From Dichetophora obliterata (Eukaryota > Arthropoda > Insecta > Diptera > Sciomyzidae): DNA of 64,000 nt. The DNA lies in contig OY986440.1 of assembly GCA_963920525.1 (NCBI GenBank), positions 14,274,764-14,338,763 of the forward strand, in the 5' to 3' direction. Under the pieces are notes generated by a model. That model was not told the DNA's origin. It did no database searches and saw nothing but the letters and a program-made list of their open reading frames with translations. Every line of letters starts with the position of its first letter. The stretch's first letter is position 1. The translations under genes and the position numbers were made by a program. Positions 46,200 through 57,287 of the stretch are shown in pieces.

Positions 46200-47739
46200 T
46201 CAGAATGAGAAAAAACAGTTGAAATTTCAGAAAGTTGGCCGAATTTCGGCCACAAGCGATAATAGTCGAATCAAATATGCATTTAAAAAAGTTAAAATTT
46301 CATCTTTTTTATGGTGTCCATCGACACTCAGCAATTTTAAGCAAATCCGAGACATGATACGTGAATCGCGGCCAAAGCGGCGCAGAAATGCCAAAAAACA
46401 AAACTATTTTTTTATCCAAAACCTGAAACGAGCCCCCATTCAACCTACGCCATTGCTTTAAGATACGTATCGCGTACCCACACAAGTTCGCTGAAGTAAT
46501 GCACCGCTTCATTGCTATGAAGGGTAATACTCCATTGAGTCCAAAGAGCTGAGCGCATTGAACGCACAGCAGGACTCACTCTTTAACACGGCGTTTGCGC
46601 TACATGATATCCTGCGGTTTCCCAGCATTGTTACACAATTCTTGAGTTTTTTTTTTCCTATATGTTTTATATTTTTGTTTTTTTTTTCTCTCTCTTTAAC
46701 AAGCATTATTTAAATCGTGATTTTTATTATTACGTCAAGTTGCTCTTAACACTTATTTCAAAAAGAGTGAGCAGTCTAGGTTTTGCTTTTTGTATACTGC
46801 GTGTTACTTTATGATTATATGTTTTTTAAGGCTCAACGTTACGTCAACATAACCTACGAACGATGTCACTCATGTATGCGATTTTTTTCTTTCAAATAAA
46901 CAAACGTAGAGCAAAATGGATAAATTTTCTTTCTCTTGTAAGTCATAGCTTTCAATTGTTTTAAGTTATTTTATTTCAAAATTTTTGAAATAAAAATCCG
47001 CTATCTTGATTTTCATATTGAAAATTGTTTTGTTTCTTTAGTAAACAGTTTATGCTTTAAAAGTGTTTGTGAGAGAAATAGGAAAATAAGTTTTGTTTTT
47101 TTTTTTAAACCCCTTTACGTTGGCGGCATCAAGATTTTTCTTATTCCAATTCACTGTTTTACAGCCGACTTTTAGTGCCTTGAACAACAGTTTTTGGTGA
47201 AAAGAAAATCCTTTCGTTGGCATCGTTTTATTGAAAAACTGGTCACGTGCATTCAATTAAGCCCAATTTTACATGATTGCGACGAACAATGGGTCCACGC
47301 GCTAAAATACGATACACGTCTGTCCAAAGTTTTAGTTTCTAAAAATATATAGCAGGGGGCGAAATCGATTACGCACTTGAAATGGCCTGAACAAAAAAAA
47401 AATTAAAAATAAAGCAAATAAAAAAATAAAAACGAAAAAGAAATATTACAGCATATTAGAAAAATATTTTGGGGTGCAAATGCTGTCGGCACATAATCTT
47501 GCTTAAAGAAGAAAAAAAAACATACCAAGCATGCAACATGTCAAAATCACACACAATATCGCGTATGTCATTTAGACGGAAGTTAAACTCAAACATACCC
47601 AAGAGAAAACTTGCACACTTAGAGCTCAAACAATTTATAATAGTTTCTGTTACTGTTTAACAAATTAACAACTGCAAACTGCTTTATTTCCAATGAAATA
47701 TGTGCACTCATTAAATTTTATGATGTCGATTTTTAATAA
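46200..47739. other. spacer, nothing recognised
   Basis: Short ORFs only (46219-46461 and 46309-46512 on opposite strands, 47050-47256), with no domains or conserved motifs. AT-rich simple tracts near 46640-46700 and 47395-47450. Confidence 0.5.
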
Positions 47740-48589
47740 TATACTATATACCCACAGCCAAATATTGCCTCCTTTTACCGCCCACAAATATATAAAAATT
47801 CGCTATATCAAATTGCTTTGGAGTTATGGGTCGCACAGCCTTGAAATTCGATATTCAACCACAATTTACACATGTCGTTCCACTGATGACATTTTATTGG
47901 AGTTAAACAAGGGATAGTGGAACCTCCGATGCAACCAAAACTTGCGATATCGAATAGTTTTGGAGTTACAGGTCACACAGCATCAGACTTCAGTATTCGA
48001 TATCAATTTGTGCATGCAGTTTCATTAATAACATTTTATGGGCGTAGGAATAGGGGGACTGGCATCTCCCATAAAACCCAGATTTGTGCTATCGAATAGC
48101 TTTGGAATTATAGGTCGCACATCGTCCTATAATTCGATCCGAATTTAGACATGCACTTTCATTGGTAACATTTTTTGGGCGTTGGACAAGGGAGAGTGAC
48201 ACCTCCCATACAACCTAAATTTTGCGATATCGAATAGCTTCTGAGTTATTTGTCGCACAGCGTTGGAACTCAGTATTTGACCTAAATATACACATGCCAT
48301 TTCATTGAATAAATTTATGGGACCTCTTATTTGATCCAAATTTGCGATATCGAATTGCTTTGGAGTTATAGGTCGCACAGCGTCGGAATTCCATATTCGA
48401 CCTTAATTAACACATTCAGTTTTATTGATCACATATAATGGGCGTTGGTCAAGGGGGCGTTGCACCTCCCATACAACACAAATTTGGGATATCTAGCAGC
48501 TTTGAATGTATAGATCACACAGCATCGAAATTCGACCTCAATTTAAACATGCAAGGGAGCGTGGCAGCAACGCGCCGGGTTTCAGCTAG
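47740..48589 (+). mobile_element. Helitron-type element, about six 135-150-bp repeats, CTAG end
   Basis: Repeat units carry GATATCGAATAGCTTTGGAG, GTCGCACAGC, a TCGGAATTC-like core, and GGGCGTTGG...CACCTCCCATACAAC. Cores lie near 47840, 47979, 48121, 48260, 48385 and 48511. It ends GGCAGCAACGCGCCGGGTTTCAGCTAG at 48589 followed by T. The 5' terminus was not found. ORFs on both strands across it are repeat read-through. Confidence 0.75.
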
Positions 48590-49905
48590 TATTAAATTTA
48601 AAGATGAAACGAATGACCGAGCTTCTTATGATCACTTGTCTTGTGAGTGTTATTAAATATTTGCACTAGAGATGGGTGTGTGTCACGAATTTAGTCGTGA
48701 TCGTGAACGAATATATCGCAAAATATTCGAGAGCGTGCGTGATTGAATTTCCCTAGTGCGTGAGCGTGCGTGACTTAAATTTCTTTGTGTGACGACTTGT
48801 TTATCTGCATTTTTCAAGACTGCAATATTAAGTAATGCTTTTGTTTTACGCTTTTTCTACCAAAAAAAATAATTTATGTATTTAAATAAAAAAGTGGCCA
48901 AAAATGCTAGCTTTCTGTTTGTTTGTTTGGACTTAATACAAATCTAACCGGCCAGATTTCGCTCAAATTCGGTACACATATTGAGTGCATCTTAGATTAA
49001 ATTTTACATACTTAGTTTTTGCCACGCCCCCCTCTGATATTTTTCAACTAACGGTTATTCTGTTATTCTAATACATTTTAGCATCGGAGTTTTTCGTCAA
49101 TTTAATTTAAAAAATGTTTGTTGTTCTGACACCAAAACATTCGCATATCTTCAAAATTATAGAAATTTTAAGTACAACGAATTTTTCTAAAACATCGTTA
49201 CCTAAGAATGAGAAAAAAATGCCATGAAAATTAAAGTTTTGAATTTCGATGCAAACATCTCCGCTGTTTTTAAATATATTTTATTCAAATTTTTTTTTCA
49301 AAATTTCAATAAAAGCACTTTTAAAAAATAGTTTGAACTGTACCGTTATGTCACAGTGCATATTTTTTAATTTTTTTTTTTTCAAAAAGGTGTTATATTG
49401 ACGTTTAACTAAAAAAAATTACTCAAAAATTGTTTTTGATGAAAAAATAATATCAAGTAAAAACTCCACATCTGACTACCTTTCATGTAAATTTATTTAA
49501 TTTATTTAATTAAATTTCACTTAAAACGGCAACAGCAACGGTTTTGCTTCACAAGTTTTTTGTTCGACATAAAACCATAATTAGGAAATGCATATCTCTT
49601 TATTTTTTCCCATATTTAATATTTTTTAACTTTTCTTAAAAATCAAATTAGATTCACATGTAAATGGTAAGTGCTTTTTGAGTGTATATTTTCATTAAAT
49701 AATCAATTCACTCTTATTCGTTGCTCTACGGTAAGGTCTCATAACGAAGTATTGCTGAAAATTCTTTGCAGATTAAGAATTCGTTTAAACAAAAAAAAAA
49801 TAAATGTGCAACGTTGTTTTGTGTGAAACGAGCTTAAAGTAAAAAAAAAATTAAAATTAAAAAATATATTTTTGCAAAGACCATGTTAATAGTGTTAATA
49901 AAAAA
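48590..49905. other. spacer with Helitron-like phrases
   Basis: No gene. 48666-48780 holds several GAGCGTGCGTGA phrases in tandem. 48940-49060 (CGGCCAGATTTCGCTCAAATTC, GCCACGCCCCCC) resembles the fly repeats at 50420-50720. Confidence 0.45.
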
Positions 49906-50317
49906 CCAACTTCAAAACCACTACAAAGTAAAAAATAATTTTAAATTACTTTTCACATTATTATCGGTCAAATTTAATAATGTATTTATATATTGTATTA
50001 AATTGGAAATCTTATTATTATATTTTTTTTCCTATTTTGTATTATTATCATAAATATATTAATTTCTCCATGAATAAAAAACCTTTAAAGCCGAAGCGTT
50101 TATTTTATAAAAGTCTGATTATATAAGCGCCGACTTTAAAGGTTTTAATTCATAGAGAAATTAGTATATTTATGATAATAATACAAAACAGAAAAAAATT
50201 ATAATAATAAGATTTCCAATTTAATACTATATATAAATAAATTGTCAAATTTGATCAAGAGTTAATGTGAAAAGTAATTTAAAATTATTTTTTACTTTGT
50301 AGTGGTTTTGAAGTTGG
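49906..50317. mobile_element. hairpin MITE, about 185-bp arms
   Basis: CCAACTTCAAAACCACTACA at 49906 is the complement of the right end TGTAGTGGTTTTGAAGTTGG at 50298-50317. Pairing continues, with small gaps, to a centre near 50110 (CTTTAAAGCCGAAGCG against GCGCCGACTTTAAAGG). 412 bp in all, no ORF. The target duplication was not resolved. Confidence 0.85.
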
Positions 50318-50419
50318 TATATTTTGTTAAAAAGTTTTTATTTCTTCCTTTTTAGAGCTTATGATAACAATTTTTCCCATTCTTGTAACGAATTCTCGTA
50401 CCCTAGTGTCAATATTAAC

Positions 50420-50720
50420 TGAGAAAAAGTATTTTTCTTACATTGCCACGCCCTTTTGTCCAACAACGCCCACTTTCTTGACCGTAAGTTTTCATAATTA
50501 TTCCTACCCCTGTACCTAATTTCAGTATCTTAGTGTCAATAGTATTCGAGTTACAGCGTTTTCTCTTATTTATCGAATAACGCCCACTTTTTTAACATAA
50601 CTTTTAATAATTGTGCCTACCCCTGTACTAAATTTCAGTACTCTAGTGTTAAAATAATTCAATATACAAAGTTTTTTATATTGCCACGCCCCTGTGTCAA
50701 ATACCACCCACTTCGTCGAA
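50420..50720. repeat. short tandem array with GCCACGCCC / ACGCCCACTT
   Basis: Two and a half units about 125 bp long: ATTGCCACGCCC, AACGCCCACTTT, TTAATAATTGTGCCTACCCCTG-like, then TTTCAGTA(T/C)T(C/T)TAGTGT. Similar blocks are common in fly repeats. Function unknown. Confidence 0.65.
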
Positions 50721-51044
50721 GACGGGCACCTCCGCGTCTAATATCTCTATCTGTTGACAAAAAATTGTGACAATCAGGCAAGTACTTTAGGAGTTATCGA
50801 TGTACATACATTTAAATGAAAAAACCAATCATCTTGGAAACCTCCTCCTTTTTTAAGTCGGTTGAAAAACGGTTTCAAATTGGTTCCTATCTGTAATGCT
50901 TTTTAAGTTATTGCATTATAACTGATGACACCTACGAATACCATTTTTTGCTATACTTCCGCTTATAATTCGAAAAAGAGGAACTTAAACCCCTACCCCT
51001 TGCATAAAACTTTTTCTTGTCTTGATCCAAGGAATCAACTAGCT

Positions 51045-51150
51045 CACAGTGGGGTATTGAAATCTGAAAATGGGTATCAATTCACCTAGAAGACAGAGGA
51101 AACTTTTGCTTTTTTTTTAGAATGGGTCCAAATAAGATAAAACACTGTCT
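51045..51150 (-). mobile_element. solo Transib 3' end
   Basis: Starts CACAGTGGGGTATTGA and runs through GGAAACTTTTGC and GAATGGGTCCAAATAAG. This is the inverse of the copy A 3' part (1533-1623 plus 2141-2154), with the LINE insertion absent. It confirms the copy A terminus. No transposase sequence or second end follows. Confidence 0.7.
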
Positions 51151-51364
51151 TGTATCTCAAATATAAAGATAAAAATCGAAAATGAATCAAATCGGATCAA
51201 AACCACGCCTATAGCTGTGTCAAAACTTTATATAGCTGTGATGGCCAAACGCTTAGAACTAAAACAGCTTGCAGGCATGTGTACCATTTTAAGTTTATGG
51301 TACGTGCATCTGTGTATGCATGCTGTGCTCGCTAGCACGCTGATTTGGCTATCTTAATATATAA

Positions 51365-51600
51365 AATCTTAATATATAAAAGGCAAGCACACTGCTCCGT
51401 GACCAATATCTCTCTAACTGTTCTCAAAAATTTTCAGCCTAAAAGTATGCACATCTTAATACATAAAGGCAAGCATGCTGCTCCGCACACAGTATTTCTA
51501 AAACTGTAATTAGTCTTTGACAGTAAAGCACTTTTACAAGACATACTGTTCTCAAAACTGTTCAGCCTGAAGGTATGCACAGAAAATATATTTGATACTT
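51365..51600. repeat. two-unit repeat, AAGGCAAGCA(C/T)(A/G)CTGCTCCG
   Basis: TTAATATATAAAAGGCAAGCACACTGCTCCG at 51368 and TTAATACATAAAGGCAAGCATGCTGCTCCG at 51454, each followed by CTGTTCTCAAAA and TTCAGCCT(A/G)AA(A/G)GTATGCACA. It may be part of a Helitron 5' region. Ends were not found. Confidence 0.5.
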
Positions 51601-51651
51601 ATCAGTAACAATATTGGATTTTTACAATGGTACGTTTTTTATCTAACTACC

Positions 51652-52595
51652 CAGGCCTGTAGCCAGGGTGGGGAAGGGGGGGCACTGCCGCCCTACTACA
51701 ACGGTTTTCCCCCCTGGCCAAATCAGACAATGAATAACTTTAAATGAATAATTAATATGCATTTTGTTGATATATTTGTTTATTGCTTTAAAATTAGTTT
51801 AGTTTATAATAACAAAAAATATACACATTCGCCTTATTCATGACTTGAATATGCATATGAAATTTGTTTAACAAAACATTTTAGACAAATTGTTACAATT
51901 TTGCGAATTTCTACTGGGTCGCCAACATTTGCTACCAAAAAATAAGATTTGAATTTTAATAATTTTTTAACCCGCATCCATAGGAACTTTCTCTAAATGA
52001 AAAGCACGTTGTGCACCAATTTGATGCAGATACAAAAAGAATATATAATTCATTGAAATGTTTTTAATTTTTAAATTTTTTTTATGCATTATGAATGTTT
52101 ATAAATTTTAAAATAAAAAAAAACTGCAAATCTTAATTCTAGCAAAAATTTAAAGAAGCAAAAGATTTAAATCAAAACATGCATGTTTGTTCTTTATATA
52201 TAAATCTGAATAAAAAATTTGCATCAATTTGATGCAAACGACGGATGCGGGTTAATTAATTTTTTTTTTATTTGTTTTACTTAAAAAATATCTTATACAT
52301 ATGTTATTCCATTTCGCTACTTTTTTTTATATTTCTAGCCACTTTGAAAAAATCTTGTATTTTTACCCTCATTTTATTATTTTTTATGTATTAATCTCAT
52401 GTATAAAAAGATGGTATGATACATAGATATGCACATGTATATATTATAAAATTAACTTTTTTTTAATAAATATGTGTAATGTATTCATTTTACACGTTTA
52501 AAAATTGTTTTTTTTTATTTAAATGAAAAAACAAAAAATTTCCCTCCAAGATTCATGCCTGCCCTCTCTGTCTTCTTGGTCTGGCTACAGGCCTG
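51652..52595. mobile_element. hAT-type MITE, TAACTA(C/T)C duplication
   Basis: Ends CAGGCCTGTAGCCAG (left) and CTGGCTACAGGCCTG (right), a perfect 15-bp inverted repeat. The flanks TAACTACC (51644-51651) and TAACTATC (52596-52603) match at 7 of 8. A G-run follows the left end. 944 bp including a nested TTAA-bounded MITE. No ORF. Confidence 0.9.
51971..52251. mobile_element. piggyBac-type MITE nested in the hAT MITE
   Basis: Ends CCCGCATCC (left) and GGATGCGGG (right), directly flanked by TTAA (51967-51970 and 52252-52255). 281 bp, no ORF. CAATTTGATGCA occurs near both ends as a subterminal repeat. Its termini differ from those of the TTAA element at 2562-4013, so it is a different family. Confidence 0.8.
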
Positions 52596-52603
52596 TAACT
52601 ATC

Positions 52604-53355
52604 TCTTTTTTCATCCTTTTATAAAAAATTTATGACGTATTTAATAAAATTCTTTTGATACCATTTGCCTTGGGCGATTGTACCAATATATATAATTGTA
52701 TCACCCGCAAACGACACCTGAGTTGATACGTATATGCTGGTTGCTAGCAGACATGGGTAACGCTGCGCTGCGTCGCGTTACTGCGCTGATTCACTTATTT
52801 TAAAAAAAGTAACGCACTAGCGCAGTAATATAAACGACACGCTTAAAGAAAAGTAAGAAAATATTAGTATACGGCACTTTAAATATTGAAAAGGAATTGC
52901 GGGAAATATGCTGTTAAGCATGAGTGCGTGGAGTGCGTTTGATTGTTATGATGCTTTGCCATTCACGGAATGGCAGTAAAGCAAACCTGCAGCAATGCAA
53001 AATCGCAGTAATACATTTGCTTTATGCTTCATATAATTTTTTTTTTCTTTAGAACAAAAAAGAACCTTGAACAGACTACAGTTTGGACTGCATGCTTGAA
53101 ATATAAAACTGTTTCATTTTTGGTGAACGCTAAAAATATGGTCTGTGCTCAGTAATTTTAAATCAATTAATGAGCAATGAGAGTTCTTCAGATCGGCTAT
53201 ATTTTTTCGCGATTTTTTATTTGATTCCATTTATTTTTACCAAGTGAAGATTTCTTTCTCCCACTTTTTGATATATTTTTGGGCATATCTTTTTTGTCTA
53301 TAGTTTTTGCTATACTTGCTTTGTTTTTAGTTTTTTTTTTTTTTACTAGTTGAGA
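52604..53355. other. spacer, nothing recognised
   Basis: No gene. A CG-rich patch near 52752-52785 (CGCTGCGCTGCGTCGCGTTA) and its partial inverse AACGCACTAGCGCAGTAA near 52810 form a short degenerate palindrome. Confidence 0.45.
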
Positions 53356-53520
53356 CAATTATTTATTTATTTATTCGATTGCTAAACCTTAACAGGTTTT
53401 ATAGCAAATTTAAAATGATAAAATAAGATACTTAGCACAATTCAAAGATATAAAGTATGATTTTGATTGAAATTATCAAACTAAAAAGTTTTAATAAATT
53501 GCTTAAAGTAAATAAATTTA

Positions 53521-54268
53521 TCTAATATATAAAATTCTTCTGTCACGGGGTGCGTAATCGAACTCCTCCGAAACGGCTCGACCGATTTTCATGAAATTTT
53601 ATATGTATATTTTGTAGGTATGAGAATAGGTCGTAAAGTATATTTCAACCTCCTACTAACAGTGGGCGTGGCACCTCCCATACAACCCAAATTTGCGATA
53701 TCGAATATCTTTGGAGTTATAAGCCGCTTAGCCTCGGAATTCGGTATTCGACAATTTACACGTGCCGCTTCGCAGATAAAATTTTGTGAGAGTTGGACAA
53801 GGGGGCGTGGCACCACCCATACAACCCAAATTTGCGATATCGAATAGCTTTGGAGTTATAGGCCGCACATCCTTGGAATTCGAAATTCGACCACAATTTA
53901 CACGCGGCGTTTTACTGATAAAATTTTATGGGAGTTGGACAAAGGGGCGTGGCACCTCTTATACAACCCAAATTTGCGATATCGAATAGCTTTTGAGTCA
54001 ATCAAACAAAGCAAACAAAGCCTCGGAATTCAGCATTCGAACTCAATTTACACATGCAGTTTTACTGATAACTTTGTATGGCGTTGGACAAGGGGCGTGT
54101 CACCTCCCATGCAACCAAAATTTGAGAAATTCTACAGCTTTTGAGTTATAGGTCGCACAGCCATGGAATTGAGTATTCGACCACAATTTACATATACAGT
54201 TTCACTGATAACATTTTATTCGCGTTTGGCAACGGGGCCGCGGCAGCAACGCGCCGGGTTTAAGCTAG
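53521..54268 (+). mobile_element. complete short Helitron with four 140-bp repeats
   Basis: Starts TCTAATATATAAAATTCTTC with the GAACTCCTCCGAAACGGCTCGACCG phrase that opens many insect Helitron-type elements. Four repeats follow, with cores near 53732, 53871, 54019 and 54160. It ends GCGCCGGGTTTAAGCTAG. It is flanked by A (53520) and T (54269), as expected for Helitrons inserting between A and T without duplication. 748 bp, no helicase, hence non-autonomous. ORFs at 53589-54144 on both strands are repeat read-through. Confidence 0.8.
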
Positions 54269-54337
54269 TTAAAGTATAAAAATAAAAAAAAGTTCAGTCA
54301 AATCGATAATATCAGACAGAATAGCAGGGTTACGTTT

Positions 54338-54645
54338 TCAAGACAAACAAGGTCAAGTTAGCAATATTATAAATATCGCGTTATCAAGACAAACAAGGTC
54401 AAGTTAGCAACAATTTTTGTATCCGAACATCGGCGGAGTTATGTGACAAACAAGGTCTCATACCCAATAAAACACCACTCAAATAAGTATATATATAATA
54501 CATATCGTTTTGTCTTCCTGAAGCTGGTGGGATCCTGGTTTGACAGGGTGGTTACTCAACAAACTAGGTCAACTTCACCAAACCAATTTTCATAAAACAA
54601 AGAAAACCAGTTGCGAACGCAGGCATCAAGACAAACTAGGTCTTA
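54338..54645. repeat. dispersed 12-bp motif ACAAAC(A/T)AGGTC in the LINE 3' region
   Basis: The motif, or a one-base variant of it, occurs at about 54343, 54391, 54442, 54560 and 54631, often preceded by TCAAG. It is probably a structured or protein-binding part of the LINE 3' untranslated region. Confidence 0.5.
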
Positions 54646-54935
54646 TCGGCCACTCATATTAATATATTACAAATCGATCTAACGAACTGTTTCTGGAGGT
54701 AAAAACCAAGACACCACGGTACCGTCGACAAATGTAGTCACATTCATCATGAAGATATAAGGTAATTGAAGATCCCAGGTTTAGGTCCATTCAGATTATT
54801 TAGATGTTCATACACCAAAATTATCCATTTTAGGCTAAGGTCCATTTATCCATTTAGATTGTTATATTAATGTGTTTACAAATATCACCAGATTCATCAG
54901 ACATATGTTTGAGAGAACCTTATCATAATCAACGA

Positions 54936-56607
54936 CGGTACTGCAGGTAATCTATAATTTTATGTTTGATTGAGTCCATGGATTCACTTAAGGATATAAC
55001 ATCAGATACAAAATTAAAATCAACGCAAGCGCTTCTAAGAGGTTCATTTTGCAAATAATTAGTTCTACAAAAGTTCATGTGGAGTAACTAAAAAAATCTT
55101 CTAGGACGAAGAGGAACATTAAAATAAATTTTACTCAAAAAATATGGACTGTTTACATAACCATGTAAAATTTTTATAATCCAACAAGCATTTATCATAA
55201 TTCTCCGATTTTTTAAAGAAGGAAGATTTAAGAGTTGTAACCGATATTCATAAGGTGGCAAGTGAAAATCAGTATTACAATAAAGATAGCTTAAGCAAAA
55301 CAAATTAAATTGTGTCTGCACTGATTCAATGTCGTCTGTGTAACAACCATATCGTGGGCACAATACAACTGAAGCGTATTCTAAGATAGGCCGCACTAGA
55401 GAAGTGAATAAGGTTTTCGTTATGAATGGATCATTAAACTCATTTGCCCAACGTTTAATAAATGCTAAAGTTATATTTGCTCTATTTATTTTTTTATTAA
55501 CATGAATATTAAAGCGTAGTTTAGGATCCATTGTAACTCCAAGATTATTGAAAATATCTAAGGACTCCAATGGATAAACACAAATTTTGAAGGTACATTT
55601 AATTGGTGGTTTGCGCGAGAAAGACATATGCTTGCATTTCTTCATGTTGAGGTTCATACGGTTCATTTTGCACCAGTTATGAAAATGATCAATGACAGCT
55701 TGCAAAAATACAGCTTCATTATCATTTTTAAAAGAAAGGAAGATTTTGACGTCATCAGCAAACATTAAGATGCTAGAATGCATTATGACAGATGGCAAAT
55801 CGCTTATGAAAAGTGGAAACAGAAGGGGCCCAAGATGACTTCCTTGAGGTACTCCTGAAGTAACAGGAAACTCATGTGATTTCTTGAGCTTAAAAATAAC
55901 AGATTGTGTTCTATTGCTTAAGTAAGATTTAATCCACTTTACCAACGGTATAAGAAATCCAACAAGATATAATTTTAAGATCAGTACTTTGTAATTTACA
56001 ACGTCAAAAGCTTTGCTAAGATCCCTGTAAATAACATCAGTCTGCATGCCTTTTCCAAAATTTTCTATAGTTTTTGATATAAATTCGAGAAGGTTAGTAA
56101 CTGTGGATTTTCCAGAAAGAAATCCATGTTGGAAAGGAGACATTAAAGATTGAACGCTATGCGATAGTCGTGATGTAACAATTGCCTCTAAAAGTTTATG
56201 TAAAAGCACTTAGTTTTGCGATACCACGGTAGTTATCAATTAAAGACTTATTTCCGGATTTATGCAGTGGAACGATAAATTAATGCTTCCAGGCTGCAGG
56301 AAAATAGCAGGATTTTAATGATGAAGTAAATAGTAAAGAGATTGTAGTTACTAATTCTTCACAGCAGTATTTTAATATACATGAAGGTATGTTATCAGGA
56401 CCACTTTTATATGATGTTTTAATATTTTTTAAATATTATAAGACTGTGTTTGCATCAATTATTGGGAAATAAATATACCCAGATTGAATATTGAAGGGAT
56501 AACTTAAATAATCGTAGGACGATGATGAATAAGTCGTCTTGAAAAAGTCAGCGAAAAGATTGCAAATACTATTATCATTATCGGACTCAACAGAATTATA
56601 CTTCATA
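54936..56607 (-). pseudogene. LINE copy D reverse transcriptase
   Basis: Begins at the LTR junction with the region equivalent to MKFNQEESS of the other copy. Then GPDNIPSCILK, FIVPLHKSGNKS, NYRGIAKLSAF, FQHGFLSGKSTVTNLLEF, the SKAFDVVN box, FPVTSGVPQGSHLGPLLF, LMFADDVKIFLSF (catalytic Asp pair near 55765), RWANEFNDPF, RPILEYASVV and the tail ESMDSIKHKIIDYL at about 54950. The stretch 55088-56209 is open for 373 codons. Stops or frameshifts occur near 56215, 56280, 56445 and 55088. It keeps the PQGS motif that the copy at 36165 has lost. Confidence 0.9.
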
Positions 56608-56891
56608 TGTTGATCCCTTTAAAGAATACACTTTTCAGTTCAGTAGTTAATTTAAGACTGTTTATTTAATAATGATTTCTGTTGAACGAAAGGTAAGGAA
56701 AATATATAATCATGAATCACTAGTTCACTTCAAGCGCAACTTGAGATAGGTGACTAAACGCTGATAACTCAAGTGCCTTGGAATGTTGTAAGTATGCTTA
56801 ATCAGCTTGACAATTTGGTAATACCAAAATGTCAAGTGATGCATGTTTAGGTTATTGACTCGTTTAGGTTATTGACTGTATTTTCCCTACA
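56608..56891 (-). repeat. 3' LTR
   Basis: 284 bp, starting TGTAGGGAAAATAC on the minus strand at 56891 and ending GATCAACA at 56608, thus with TG...CA ends. It contains a short direct repeat of TAGGTTATTGACT (56848-56880). A purine tract adjoins it at 56892-56903. The 5' LTR lies beyond the window, so the divergence between LTRs cannot be read. Confidence 0.85.
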
Positions 56892-56903
56892 CCTCCCTTT
56901 TTT
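56892..56903 (-). promoter_or_regulatory. polypurine tract
   Basis: AAAAAAGGGAGG on the minus strand directly before the LTR start. It is the primer site for plus-strand DNA synthesis in LTR retrotransposons, and it fixes the LTR boundary. Confidence 0.85.
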
Positions 56904-57287
56904 AAAGAGAAAGCTTTTATAGAGATCGCTGATCAGACGATGTCGATAAAAGCTTTCTTTTACTTTCACAATAATATAATTATAATTTATTAAGTTTAAT
57001 ATCTTTATGTTTAAAGATTTATGATTTTACAAATTATTATAATTGGAGTAATAATATAATTTAATAGTAACTTATAATCTAAATTATATTGAAAGACATT
57101 TATAAAAAGTTATTACCAAAATAAATGTAGTACATTCAATATATTGTTTTACTGACTGATAAATTTAATTTTAAAGTATTCAAAACTAGTCTATGTATTA
57201 AATATAAAAATATGTATATATATTTATATATATATGGAGTTATTGAGAAGTATTATAAAACAATTTTATATTTTGTTTGTTAATTTT

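Larger units (their letters stand above)
53356..56607 (-). mobile_element. PHD-type LINE copy D, 3' half, carrying a Helitron
   Basis: Same group as the LINE at 36165-40000. The open part lies at about 54936-56600. On the minus strand the 3' end has an (AAAT)n tail at about 53358-53374. A complete Helitron sits in the 3' region. At 56607 the coding sequence is cut by the retrotransposon LTR, so the 5' half should lie beyond the window. Confidence 0.75.

Noticed and set aside
53589..54144. Clustered ORFs on both strands as a small gene family
   Set aside because: They are read-through of the 140-bp Helitron repeats. The same peptides appear at 20799-21251 and 47917-48656.
56892..57287. A hidden envelope gene between integrase and the 3' LTR
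   Set aside because: The stretch is under 400 bp, very AT-rich and closed in all frames.
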